A stretch of 64,000 nucleotides of DNA from Fictibacillus macauensis ZFHKF-1 (GTDB taxonomy: Bacteria > Bacillota > Bacilli > Bacillales > Fictibacillaceae), in the NCBI RefSeq assembly GCF_000269865.1, contig NZ_AKKV01000030.1, positions 1 to 64,000 on the forward strand, given 5' to 3'. A program made the translations under genes and the position numbers. Every line of letters begins with the position of its first letter. The first letter of the stretch is position 1. The notes beneath the pieces were generated by a model. That model had not been told where the DNA came from. It worked only from the letters and a program-made list of their open reading frames with translations, and ran no database searches. Shown in pieces: positions 1 to 7,776 of the stretch.

Positions 1-21
1 ACTTACTCTGGCTTTTGTTTG

Positions 22-35
22 GTTTTCAAAGAACA
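22..35 (-). other. boxA-like rRNA leader element
   Basis: The minus strand reads TGTTCTTTGAAAAC, the leader motif found ahead of 16S rRNA and in rRNA spacers of Bacillaceae (Nus-factor boxA context). It predicts that a 16S rRNA gene begins shortly beyond base 1. The rRNA itself is not in the window. Confidence 0.75.
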
Positions 36-79
36 TTTTGTTTTCCGTTAATCGCTTGTTTTGTTTCAGCGACTTTATT

Positions 80-108
80 AGGATAACATCTTTCGGTTGA
101 AGTGTCAA
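80..108 (-). promoter_or_regulatory. rRNA operon promoter P2
   Basis: On the minus strand TTGACA (108-103) is a perfect -35 box, followed after 17 nt by TATCCT (85-80). The octamer GTCGCTGA follows both P1 and P2, so the two promoters look like a duplicated unit. The transcript would leave the window at its left end. Confidence 0.75.
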
Positions 109-166
109 CCTCTTTTTTTAATTCGTTTTTTCTTTCGTGCGTCGCGTCGTATCAGCGACAAGTAAT

Positions 167-195
167 ACTATATCACGGTTAAAAATTGAGGTCAA
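167..195 (-). promoter_or_regulatory. rRNA operon promoter P1
   Basis: On the minus strand TTGACC (195-190) and TATAGT (172-167) are separated by exactly 17 nt, a near-consensus SigA promoter. It lies just downstream of ygxA and points out of the left edge, towards the boxA-like leader at 22-35. Together with P2 this is the tandem arrangement usual for Bacillus rrn operons. Confidence 0.8.
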
Positions 196-227
196 CACTT
201 TTTCCGAAAAAAATCATAAACTTTTTA

Positions 228-1091
228 TCAACGTGAACAATAGTGGCGATGATAGAGCTTTTTACCTTTTGTTTCCCTCGTAATTACGCCAAGTAGTTCT
301 TTATCAATTAAGTACTCTAATAAGATTCCTAAATCAATTGCATAATCTTGAATTTCACTATGTTCCATTAACTGAGCAATCGTCCACTCCTCTTGCTCAT
401 GGAAGATGTGCAGCAGATGGCCTGCACCTTGCTTTGCTTTAGCTCCTGTTGAAAACTCTCCTGCAATCAACAGAAGTTCAATTCGTTTTTCGATAGACTC
501 GGCGCCCGTAATTAATTCTTCGTATAGTTTATAGATTTGAGGTTCCATAAGCCTTACTTGATCCCAGACGGTAATTTCGGGATGAAATCCTCTTTCAATA
601 ATGGCTAATCGCGCCAAATGGTGTAAGGCATGTAACACATGATTATAGGCATCAAGATATTGTCCGTTATGAAAAAGTGCTTTTCCATCAGAAAAACGGC
701 GTAACAGCTTACCAAATTCAATCGTCATTTTCTTAGAGCGTTCTTGAACCGGAAATTGATCCAAGCGATCTCGTAAGTTCGTCACGTATTCGTTTCGATT
801 AAACAATACCTTTCCATCGGTTACCCATTCAACTACCCGACGATTGGATCCTAGGAGAAGCCATTCATTTAGTTGTTGCTCATCTACTATATAAAGGGCT
901 GCTTTTTTATGATCAAATTGATAATGCTTAACGGTCCATTGTTTTGGGGCTTTCTCCACGATAATAAATAAAATACAATCAAAGTTATCCGTTAATGGAT
1001 TAAATGGCTTATTTTTCTCAATTAATAGAACACCTAACGTATTTTCATTGCTCGCTCTTTCTTGATAAAGGGGACGTAATAAATCCTCCAT
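228..1091 (-). CDS. ygxA: YgxA-like nucleotidyltransferase-like protein
   Basis: The product is 287 aa if translation starts at the ATG at 1091 (MEDLLRPLYQER...), which has GGGAG 8 nt upstream. A longer frame to 1127 lacks such a site. The N-terminal part (IEKNKPFNPLTDNFD) resembles the YgxA family, described as nucleotidyltransferase-like with a helical C-terminal region. I see no convincing complete catalytic triad and infer no substrate. In B. subtilis ygxA also sits between ygzB/perR and an rRNA operon, matching the rRNA promoters found immediately downstream here. Function unknown; family call from sequence memory and synteny. Confidence 0.8.
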   Translation of the reverse strand: MEDLLRPLYQERASNENTLGVLLIEKNKPFNPLTDNFDCILFIIVEKAPKQWTVKHYQFDHKKAALYIVDEQQLNEWLLLGSNRRVVEWVTDGKVLFNRNEYVTNLRDRLDQFPVQERSKKMTIEFGKLLRRFSDGKALFHNGQYLDAYNHVLHALHHLARLAIIERGFHPEITVWDQVRLMEPQIYKLYEELITGAESIEKRIELLLIAGEFSTGAKAKQGAGHLLHIFHEQEEWTIAQLMEHSEIQDYAIDLGILLEYLIDKELLGVITRETKGKKLYHRHYCSR

Positions 1092-1199
1092 GCCTTCAAC
1101 TCCCGTTCTGTAGTAAGTCTCCCACACAATTCAACACATTTCTTGAAATTCCTTTCTTTTTTTCCAAGGGGCTGTATACTGTAAGTAGGAGGGACAAAC

Positions 1200-1568
1200 A
1201 TGATTAAATATACGAGTAAGATTAATAAGATTCGTACGTTTGCGTTAAGTCTTGTCTTCATCGGCATCATCATTATGTATGCTGGGATATACTTTAAAAC
1301 CAATTTTCTCATTATGACGATTTTCATGATGATTGGTTTTCTTGCTACTCTTTCCAGTGCTGTTGTGTATTTTTGGATTGGAATGATGTCTACGAAAGCT
1401 GTTCAGGTCGTTTGCCCAAACTGCAATAAAATTACAAAAGTGCTCGGGCGCGCAGATGCATGCATGGCATGTAACCAACCATTAACGTTAGATAAAAACC
1501 TTGAGGGGCTAGAGTTTGACGATCAATATAATACCCGAAAAGGTATGAAAAAGCTCGCAAAAAAATAA
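1200..1568 (+). CDS. ygzB: YgzB family membrane protein (UPF0295)
   Basis: The 122-aa protein has two predicted transmembrane helices (about residues 13-33 and 37-60), then a cytosolic zinc-ribbon-like part with two cysteine pairs (CPNC and CMAC). This is the layout of the YgzB/UPF0295 family of unknown function. The start is preceded by GTAGGAGGG at good spacing. It converges on perR, and the two share a hairpin terminator at 1567-1597. The ygxA-ygzB-perR neighbourhood is the same as in B. subtilis. Confidence 0.85.
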   Translation: MIKYTSKINKIRTFALSLVFIGIIIMYAGIYFKTNFLIMTIFMMIGFLATLSSAVVYFWIGMMSTKAVQVVCPNCNKITKVLGRADACMACNQPLTLDKNLEGLEFDDQYNTRKGMKKLAKK

Positions 1569-1597
1569 GCTGATCCAGTTCAAAGCTGGTTCAGCTT
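1567..1597. terminator. Bidirectional terminator between ygzB and perR
   Basis: Inverted repeat with arms AAGCTGATCCAG (1567-1578) and CTGGTTCAGCTT (1586-1597), with a T-rich tail on the plus side. It overlaps the last codons of perR. Confidence 0.7.
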
Positions 1598-2034
1598 ATT
1601 TGATGTTGTTGAGTTTTACAACTTGGACAAGTTCCGTATATCTCCATACGGTGATGACCTACTTCAAATCCAGTTACTGATTCGGCGAGTGATTCCACTT
1701 CGTCTAAACCTGGATAATGAAAATCAACAATCTTGCCACATCCCTCACAAATAATGTGATAGTGATCCGTTGTAACACAATCAAAGCGACTAGAAGCATC
1801 TCCATACGTCAATTCTTTTACAAGTCCAACCTCTTTAAATACACGTAAATTATTATATACGGTCGCAACACTCATATTCGGGAATTTACCTTCTAAAGAC
1901 TTATATATTTCATCAGCGGTTGGATGTGTCATTGATTGAATCAAATGCTCCAAAATCGCATGACGTTGAGGAGTGATGCGTACTCCAGACTGTTTTAACG
2001 TTTCAATGGCTTCATTGATGCGAACTTCCGACAT
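1591..2034 (-). CDS. perR: Peroxide-responsive Fur-family repressor PerR
   Basis: 147 aa when started at the ATG at 2034 ([10 protein letters not shown]...), 9 nt from a GAGG site. With this start, residue numbers coincide with B. subtilis PerR: structural-zinc cysteines C96, C99, C136 and C139, and regulatory-metal ligands H37, D85, H91, H93 and D104. The winged-helix DNA-binding part ([20 protein letters not shown]) precedes the dimerisation domain. PerR represses peroxide-defence genes with Fe2+ or Mn2+, and H2O2 oxidises H37/H91 in the Fe form. A PerR-box-like site at 2070-2084 suggests autoregulation. Confidence 0.97.
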   Translation of the reverse strand: MSEVRINEAIETLKQSGVRITPQRHAILEHLIQSMTHPTADEIYKSLEGKFPNMSVATVYNNLRVFKEVGLVKELTYGDASSRFDCVTTDHYHIICEGCGKIVDFHYPGLDEVESLAESVTGFEVGHHRMEIYGTCPSCKTQQHQIS

Positions 2035-2069
2035 CGTCATGCACCTCGCTCTCAAAAGATATTATTACA

Positions 2070-2084
2070 TTGTAATTTTTATAA
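2070..2084. promoter_or_regulatory. Candidate PerR box upstream of perR
   Basis: TTGTAATTTTTATAA matches the 7-1-7 PerR consensus TTATAATNATTATAA at 12 of 14 defined positions. It lies about 36-50 bp upstream of the perR start, as expected for autorepression. Confidence 0.65.
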
Positions 2085-2142
2085 ATAGTGTAAACGAAAT
2101 ACGCCTATTTTGTCAATCCATTCCTCTTTATTATAAAGTTAA

Positions 2143-2188
2143 AAAGCCTTACAACGTCGCTTTCTTTCATACGACGCTGTAAGGCTTT
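2143..2188. terminator. Terminator downstream of the M29 aminopeptidase
   Basis: Arms AAAGCCTTACAACGTCG (2143-2159) and CGACGCTGTAAGGCTTT (2172-2188) form a long hairpin just past the stop codon at 2192, in the intergenic space before the perR promoter. Confidence 0.75.
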
Positions 2189-2191
2189 CGT

Positions 2192-3304
2192 TTACTTTAA
2201 GTTTTCAGGATTCAATCCTTCTAACTCAGGTATTACGAATAGGCCGTCTTTACGAATTAATACATCATCAAAGTAAAGCTCTCCACCGCCGTATTCAGGA
2301 CGTTGAATTAACACCATATCCCAATGAACAGATGAACGGTTGCCGTTATCCGCTTCTTCATATGCTTCACCTGGCGTAAAGTGAATACTGCCACAAATCT
2401 TTTCGTCAAATAAAATGTCACCCATTGGATGTTCAATCATTGGATTAACGCCAATTGCGAATTCACCAACGAAACGTGCACCTTCATCTGTATCAAAAAT
2501 TTCATTCAATTTATCCGTTTCGTTGTCGCTAGTTGCTTCTACAATCTTACCGTCTTTAAACGTTAATTTAACGTTTTGGAACACAGTGCCACGGTATGGA
2601 CACGGTGTATTATACGTAATCGTCCCATTTACACTGTCTTTAACAGGTGCTGTGAATACCTCTCCATCCGGAATGTTGTTTTCACCGGCACATGGTACAG
2701 CTGGAATGTCTTTAATTGAGAACGTAAGATCTGTGCCTGGACTAACAATTCGAACCGAATCCGTTCGTTCCATTAATTCCTTTAACGGCTGCTGCGCATC
2801 AAACATTTTTTTATAATCTACATTACATACATCTAATAAGAAATTCTCAAATGACTCAAAGCTCATTTTCGCCTTTTGTGCTAAACCTTGTGATGGATAA
2901 TTTAACAACACCCAGCGTCGTTCATTGATCAGCATTTTTTGGACAGGTTTATTGTATTCGCCAATTAAGCGAAACTTTTCTGCCGGAACTTCTGAAAGTT
3001 CAGCGTCATTATTAGAGCTTTCAATGGCAATAAACGCATCAATATCTTTTACTTCTTGCAGTTCCCATTTTTTTAAGGTCTCAACTTGCTTCGGTTGCAT
3101 TCCTGTAAACAGGTAACGATTGATTTCATCATCTTGAAGTCTTACATATGGATAAGCACCAATTGCATAAACTTCTTCAATGAGCGCTTTAACGAGCGGA
3201 CGAGCTGTTAACTGAGCACGAATTAAGACGCGTTCTCCTTCTTTTAACTGTAGGGAATGATGAACTAAGGTCTGAGCCAGTTTTTCTACTCTTGCATCTT
3301 TCAT
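2192..3304 (-). CDS. ampS: M29 family metallo-aminopeptidase
   Basis: A 370-aa cytosolic enzyme of the thermophilic-aminopeptidase (M29, AmpS/PepS) family, which removes N-terminal residues from peptides using two metal ions. Family features visible in the C-terminal half are the PDGEVFTAP segment, GEFAIGVN, GSIHFTPGEA and NRSSVHWDMV, which carry the conserved Glu, His and Asp metal ligands. Length is normal for the family. It is a single gene with its own terminator, divergent from sspH. Confidence 0.93.
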   Translation of the reverse strand: MKDARVEKLAQTLVHHSLQLKEGERVLIRAQLTARPLVKALIEEVYAIGAYPYVRLQDDEINRYLFTGMQPKQVETLKKWELQEVKDIDAFIAIESSNNDAELSEVPAEKFRLIGEYNKPVQKMLINERRWVLLNYPSQGLAQKAKMSFESFENFLLDVCNVDYKKMFDAQQPLKELMERTDSVRIVSPGTDLTFSIKDIPAVPCAGENNIPDGEVFTAPVKDSVNGTITYNTPCPYRGTVFQNVKLTFKDGKIVEATSDNETDKLNEIFDTDEGARFVGEFAIGVNPMIEHPMGDILFDEKICGSIHFTPGEAYEEADNGNRSSVHWDMVLIQRPEYGGGELYFDDVLIRKDGLFVIPELEGLNPENLK

Positions 3305-3432
3305 AACAATCTCTCCTCTATGTATATTACTTTTTTAAAATTTTAATAATTCTATCATAGCACGAATCATATCCTGAGGTTATAAAAAAGTGAATCTGGG
3401 TATACTTCTTAAAAAAAAAGGGAGTGATTAAG

Positions 3433-3612
3433 ATGAATGTAGAACGCGCCAAACAAATTATTTCATCACCTAGTGATATCGAAGTAAAACACCAAGGGAC
3501 GTCCGTTTGGATTGAGTCTATTGATGAAGCGAGTCAAAAAGCAAGGGTACATATGAACCGTCAACCTCTACAGTCTCAAGAAGTACCTATTAATGAACTT
3601 CAGGAGCAATAA
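3433..3612 (+). CDS. sspH: H-type small acid-soluble spore protein
   Basis: 59 aa starting MNVERAKQIISSP, with family features such as the MN.(E/Q)RAK start, a central WIESIDE segment and the near-terminal VPINELQEQ. The ATG at 3433 is 8 nt from GGGAG; an upstream in-frame GTG at 3424 has no ribosome site. H-type SASPs are minor proteins of the spore core, made in the forespore. Its terminator is shared with bcp. Confidence 0.9.
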   Translation: MNVERAKQIISSPSDIEVKHQGTSVWIESIDEASQKARVHMNRQPLQSQEVPINELQEQ

Positions 3613-3620
3613 ATGCAAAA

Positions 3621-3660
3621 AAACCGCCTTTCTTCCTATATATAAGAAGAAAGGCGATTT
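3621..3660. terminator. Bidirectional terminator between sspH and bcp
   Basis: Arms CGCCTTTCTTC (3625-3635) and GAAGAAAGGCG (3646-3656), flanked by A-rich and T-rich tracts, so it can serve both convergent genes. Confidence 0.8.
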
Positions 3661-3670
3661 CTCGTTTTCG

Positions 3671-4135
3671 TTATTGTTCTTTTAAGAATGTTAGAACCTC
3701 ACGAATGTGATCTTTCACTTTTACTTTGCGATACTCTTGAATGAGTGCACCCTCTTGATCAATGACAAACGTTGATCGTTCAATGCCCATGTACTCTTTT
3801 CCGAAATTTTTCTTTAGTTTCCATACACCGTATGCTTCTGCAACTTCGTGATTTTCGTCTGCTAAAAGGGTAAATGGCAAACCGTATTTATCAATGAACT
3901 TCTCGTGCCGCTTCACTGGATCTGTACTAACCCCAACAATTACGGCATTGAGTGCAGCAAACTCCTCATGTTGATCACGAAAATCGCATGCTTGTGTTGT
4001 GCAGCCTGGCGTCATATCTTTTGGGTAAAAATAGAGTACAACATACTTTCCCTTTAATGTTTCTAATGAAAAGTTGCTCCCATCACTTGCTGGCAAAGTA
4101 AATACTGGCGCTTTTGAGCCAATCGCTATCGTCAT
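3671..4135 (-). CDS. bcp: Thiol peroxidase of the Bcp/PrxQ family
   Basis: A 154-aa atypical 2-Cys peroxiredoxin. The motif TPGCTTQAC gives peroxidatic Cys45 and resolving Cys50, the PrxQ alpha spacing. Thioredoxin-fold strands (VVLYFYPKD) and the usual Arg in ERSTFVID are present. It reduces H2O2 and organic peroxides with thioredoxin as donor. It corresponds to B. subtilis ygaF, which also lies near perR and hemL. No PerR box was seen directly upstream. Confidence 0.95.
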   Translation of the reverse strand: MTIAIGSKAPVFTLPASDGSNFSLETLKGKYVVLYFYPKDMTPGCTTQACDFRDQHEEFAALNAVIVGVSTDPVKRHEKFIDKYGLPFTLLADENHEVAEAYGVWKLKKNFGKEYMGIERSTFVIDQEGALIQEYRKVKVKDHIREVLTFLKEQ

Positions 4136-4193
4136 AGATACTCCTCCTGTTAGTCACCTTCTATAGTAGAAGAGTAACCAATTGCTGAGCAAT

Positions 4194-4619
4194 CTACAAC
4201 CTTTTTGATGTTTTTTCAATCACTGATGTTAAAACAAAAGCAACAGGAAGTAAATAGCCAATAAGTGCTTCGAGAATAGAAAGCCACCTGCCGACGCCTA
4301 TGGGTGTAATGTCACCATAACCAACTGAAAGCATTGTCATCGAGCTAAAATACATCGCATCATCTAGTACGTGAAAAAAATAAAAGTGACTAAGGATGAC
4401 GCCTCCTTTTTCAATCACATGAATATCCATTAACATAAATGAAGTATATATTAAGCCAAATCCTAAAATAATTGTAATATAAACAAGAACGAGCACAAAT
4501 AAATGTTCAAGAGACATGAGTTGAAGCTTTATTATAGGATGTAAAAAAAGCAATTGTAAGCTTTTAAAAATAATAAGTGCTGCAATCAGTACAATGAAAA
4601 CATAAATAACGCTCCCCAT
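4194..4619 (-). CDS. Two-pore-type potassium channel subunit
   Basis: A 141-aa membrane protein with three or more hydrophobic segments. Between the last two is a pore loop ending TMLSVGYGDITPIG, the K+ selectivity filter (T-V-G-Y-G). No cytosolic RCK/TrkA domain follows, so gating is not evident. It probably assembles as a tetramer in the cytoplasmic membrane. Neighbours give no further hint. Confidence 0.85.
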   Translation of the reverse strand: MGSVIYVFIVLIAALIIFKSLQLLFLHPIIKLQLMSLEHLFVLVLVYITIILGFGLIYTSFMLMDIHVIEKGGVILSHFYFFHVLDDAMYFSSMTMLSVGYGDITPIGVGRWLSILEALIGYLLPVAFVLTSVIEKTSKRL

Positions 4620-4706
4620 AGTACACCACCTTACAGTAAAGATGTATGCACAATTGCTCTATTATAGGACAATCTCTATCAATCAAAGATGCTATTAATA
4701 CTTAAA

Positions 4707-4740
4707 AAACCGCAATGGAGACTCTACTCCACTGCGGTTT
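4707..4740. terminator. Terminator of the subtilase gene
   Basis: Arms AAACCGCAATGGAG (4707-4720) and CTCCACTGCGGTTT (4727-4740), with A-rich sequence on the plus side that becomes a T-tract on the minus strand. Confidence 0.75.
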
Positions 4741-4789
4741 ACCTGTTTTTAAAGGACTCGTTCGTTTTTAGCCAATTGTTTTCGTAATT

Positions 4790-5944
4790 TTATTTAGCAG
4801 CTACTGCTTTAGCAGCATTTACTCGGCCATATTTAAATTTGTCGCCTGTTCCATCAACTTTATCAGCTGTACCTTCGATGTCTTTACGGATTTGGCTTGC
4901 ATCTTTTCCTTGTGATGCAAGAAGACCCGCTAAACCAGCTACAAGTGGTGTAGCCATTGAAGTACCAGATAATTTCTCGAATTTACCACCAGGAACTGTA
5001 GAAAGAATATCAACACCAGGAGCGGCTACATCTACCCAGTCACCATAGTTAGAGAAATCAGCTAGCGCATCATTTTCGTCTGTTGCAGCTACGGCAATTG
5101 CCGTTTCATTAGCACCAGGATAGCTTTTCTTATCTGTGCTTTCGTTCCCAGCTGCTGCTACGATTACTGCACCTTTTTGAGACGCATATTCAATCGCATC
5201 ATCAAGCGTTTTAGAAGAACCAGGTCCTCCAAGGCTTAGTGAGATAACTTTTGCTCCTTGATCGGCAGCATACTTAATACCTTTAGCAATGTTATCTAGA
5301 GAACCGCTACCTTGTGCATCAAGAACACGGACTGGAAGGACAGATACATCTGGTGCCATACCAGCAATTCCTTTACCGTTGTTCGTAGCTGCCGCTGCAA
5401 TTCCTGCACAGTGCGTACCATGCTTGTTTTCATCCATTGCATCATCGTCATTATCAACAAAGTCTTTTCCTTTAAGAACTTTTCCTTCTAAGTCAGGGTG
5501 ACTAGCGTCAACACCTGTATCAACAATTGCTACTTTTACATCTTTTGAACCTTTTGTTACGTCCCATGCTTTTTCAGCACCAATTGTTTGAGGTGCATAT
5601 TGATTTTTAAATTCTGTATCATCTGGTGTAAATGTCGCCTTGTATGTATAGTTCGGCTCTGCGTACTCTACATTTTTATCAGACTCTAGTTGATCGATGG
5701 CTTGATCCACACTTCCATTTACTTTTACGACTTTATAATCTTTCGTACTTTCAACTACTTTTACATTAGAAGCAGAGTTGATAGAAGCAACTTGTGAAGA
5801 AGAAACACCTTTTTTGAATTTCACAATAATTTCTTTCGGTGCTACATCTGTTTTAGTTACCGGCTTAGTTGCTGCTTGTGCTGGTGAAGCTAAAGAAACG
5901 ACAATTGGTAAAGTTGCTGCTACAGTAAGGATTTTCTTGAACAT
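4790..5944 (-). CDS. Secreted subtilisin-like serine protease (S8A)
   Basis: A 384-aa preproprotease. It has a signal peptide (MFKKILTVAATLPIVVSLA, predicted cleavage after AQA near residue 24), an I9-type propeptide (about 30-105) and a subtilase domain with Asp142 (VDTGVD), His175 (HGTHCAG), oxyanion Asn267 (AAGNES) and Ser329 (GTSMATP). Closest in feel to thermitase/intermediate subtilisins. It is probably an extracellular degradative protease. The upstream region holds two symmetric elements and a CodY-box-like site. Confidence 0.95.
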   Translation of the reverse strand: MFKKILTVAATLPIVVSLASPAQAATKPVTKTDVAPKEIIVKFKKGVSSSQVASINSASNVKVVESTKDYKVVKVNGSVDQAIDQLESDKNVEYAEPNYTYKATFTPDDTEFKNQYAPQTIGAEKAWDVTKGSKDVKVAIVDTGVDASHPDLEGKVLKGKDFVDNDDDAMDENKHGTHCAGIAAAATNNGKGIAGMAPDVSVLPVRVLDAQGSGSLDNIAKGIKYAADQGAKVISLSLGGPGSSKTLDDAIEYASQKGAVIVAAAGNESTDKKSYPGANETAIAVAATDENDALADFSNYGDWVDVAAPGVDILSTVPGGKFEKLSGTSMATPLVAGLAGLLASQGKDASQIRKDIEGTADKVDGTGDKFKYGRVNAAKAVAAK

Positions 5945-6045
5945 ATCAATCTCTCCTTTGATTTAAGATATCCTAAGTTTAGACGCAAATTAGCAGAAAA
6001 TAAAGAAAAAATTACATATTTCGATAAAGATGAACACTATCACCC

Positions 6046-6109
6046 AATAATATAGAAATTATATTATTAATGTGTTTAAATAACTATGTGTAATTGTCTG
6101 AAATTTCAG
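6046..6109. repeat. Symmetric elements upstream of the subtilase
   Basis: A perfect 9-bp inverted repeat, AATAATATA (6046-6054) and TATATTATT (6060-6068), is followed by the 12-bp palindrome CTGAAATTTCAG (6098-6109). Both lie 100-165 bp upstream of the protease start. They could be operators, but AT-rich palindromes also occur by chance. Confidence 0.4.
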
Positions 6110-6143
6110 TTCGTTTTTCCCAATGAATTTACACTATTTTCTA

Positions 6144-6158
6144 AATTTTCAGGAAAAA
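6144..6158. promoter_or_regulatory. CodY-box-like sequence upstream of the subtilase
   Basis: AATTTTCAGGAAAAA matches the CodY consensus AATTTTCWGAAAATT at 12 of 15 positions. It lies about 200 bp upstream of the subtilase start, between it and the exporter terminator. Nutritional control would suit an extracellular protease. Confidence 0.35.
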
Positions 6159-6159
6159 T

Positions 6160-6191
6160 AAAAAAGCGTTCTGTGTAAAGAACGCTTTTTT
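6160..6191 (-). terminator. Terminator of the ABC-2 exporter operon
   Basis: Hairpin with arms AAAAAGCGTTCT and AGAACGCTTTTTT around a short loop, immediately after the stop of the last exporter gene (6196). Confidence 0.85.
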
Positions 6192-6195
6192 CCTT

Positions 6196-6981
6196 TTAAT
6201 TCCCAGCACCTCGGTATTTAGTCACCCCTTTGTTCCAAAGAAAAAGGGAAATGAAGAAGAAAACAATGCCGATTACCGGTGTTAAATACGTGTAAGTGTA
6301 CCATTCTTCTTTACCGAGAAAATAGGCAGAAGGATAAACACCAACAAAAGCAAATGGTAGAATCCATGTTAAAACCCAACGAATGACTTTATTATAGATG
6401 TTAACAGGATACCGCCCGTAGTTACCGATATTGTACATCATCGGCATAATATCAGTACGACTATCTGACCAAAAGCCTATGCTAGCTAGCGAAATAAAGA
6501 TCCCTGCATATACCATAGCCCCACTAAACGCTAAAAGAAGGAAAACAAACAAATCATACCAATGGAAGGTAAGGTGAAGCTGGCTAGCTGATACGATCAT
6601 AATAACGATACCAGTGACCGCTCCAAATAAAGATTCCAGCTCCATACGCTCAAGAATAATTTGAAATAAACTATGAATAGGCCGCGTTAAAATACGATCC
6701 ATTTCCCCTTTTACAATATAACGATCGGTAAAATCCCAAATATTAAAGAATGCACCAAATAAAGCAAATGGAACAAGGAAAAATCCATAGATAAAAATCA
6801 TTTCATCTCGAGACCATCCACTTAATAAACTCGTATGGCCAAAGACGACGAGAATAAAGATAAGATTCACAGCTTGTGATAGGAGGTCAGATATAATTTC
6901 GACGAGCGCATCTGCGCGATACGTTAATCTCGTTTTTAAATATTGACTAGCATATTGAAAGAAAATTGATACATATGACAT
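6196..6981 (-). CDS. ABC-2 family exporter permease, second subunit
   Basis: A 261-aa integral membrane protein with about six hydrophobic segments and the sequence RILTRPIHSLFQIILERME typical of the ABC-2 (DUF990-like) permeases that come in pairs with an ATPase. The start has GGGGG about 8 nt upstream and lies 3 nt after the previous gene. With the genes at 6985 and 7769 it forms a three-gene exporter. Related systems export dyes, viologens or antibiotics; the substrate here is unknown. Confidence 0.85.
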   Translation of the reverse strand: MSYVSIFFQYASQYLKTRLTYRADALVEIISDLLSQAVNLIFILVVFGHTSLLSGWSRDEMIFIYGFFLVPFALFGAFFNIWDFTDRYIVKGEMDRILTRPIHSLFQIILERMELESLFGAVTGIVIMIVSASQLHLTFHWYDLFVFLLLAFSGAMVYAGIFISLASIGFWSDSRTDIMPMMYNIGNYGRYPVNIYNKVIRWVLTWILPFAFVGVYPSAYFLGKEEWYTYTYLTPVIGIVFFFISLFLWNKGVTKYRGAGN

Positions 6982-6984
6982 CTC

Positions 6985-7776
6985 TTAACCCCCTTGTACA
7001 ATCAGTTGTCGTTTCGCGAGCGTCCACAGCATACCAATTGGCAAGAATAAGAGAATGACCCATACCGCTTGATTCATGAGACCATTCCAAATTTGTACAC
7101 CTTGAAAGCCTTCCGTGAAAATCATGCTTGGAATGTAACTGATTCCTTTAAAGGGTAAGTAATCCATGACGGTTTGTGCCCAACCTGGAAAGAAGCTAAT
7201 CGGAAGAATAAGACCTGAAAACAAATCAATGACTACTCGTTTCGCTCGAATTAAACCGGCATTATTAAATAGAAAGAACGTTGCAATCCCTGTTAGCAAG
7301 TTAATTTGTGTATTAATCATAAAGCTTAATAGGATTGATCCTAGAAAATACACCCATGTTAACGGATGTGCAGAAAAGGAGACCGGAAACAAGAAATATA
7401 CAATAACCATACCTGGTAAGGAAAAGAATAAAATGCGGAAAATCCCCTCACCAAGCCCTTGCATCATCTTCATCGTTAAATAATTGTAGGGACGAATCAT
7501 CTCAATGGCTACTTTCCCTTCTTTAATCTCCATAGCAATTTCTCGGTCTATATTATTAAAATAAAAGGCGCGCGCCATCCAAGCGACTGCAATATATGTG
7601 GTCATTTGGCCAATGGAAAGGGATTGAATGCTGCCTTTATCTCCATATATAGCACTCCATAAAAAGTAATAGGCACCGATGTTAATACTATAGATTAGAA
7701 TACCGCTATAATAATTTGTTCGGTACGCCAGCATCATTAAAAATCGAATGCGAATCATTTCAATATATTTAGCCAT
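6985..7776 (-). CDS. ABC-2 family exporter permease, first subunit
   Basis: 263 aa when started at the ATG at 7776 (MAKYIEMIRIRF...), 9 nt after AAGGAG; an upstream ATG at 7797 has no site. The start overlaps the end of the ATPase gene by 8 nt, implying translational coupling. About six membrane segments. The short N-terminal RIRFLMMLAYRTNYYSG is typical of the pair-forming ABC-2 permeases. It likely heterodimerises with the product at 6196. Confidence 0.85.
   Translation of the reverse strand: MAKYIEMIRIRFLMMLAYRTNYYSGILIYSINIGAYYFLWSAIYGDKGSIQSLSIGQMTTYIAVAWMARAFYFNNIDREIAMEIKEGKVAIEMIRPYNYLTMKMMQGLGEGIFRILFFSLPGMVIVYFLFPVSFSAHPLTWVYFLGSILLSFMINTQINLLTGIATFFLFNNAGLIRAKRVVIDLFSGLILPISFFPGWAQTVMDYLPFKGISYIPSMIFTEGFQGVQIWNGLMNQAVWVILLFLPIGMLWTLAKRQLIVQGG

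Noticed and set aside
1034-1327. 97-codon minus-strand frame
   Set aside because: It overlaps the ygxA start and the ygzB gene; hydrophobic residues come from reading ygzB backwards.
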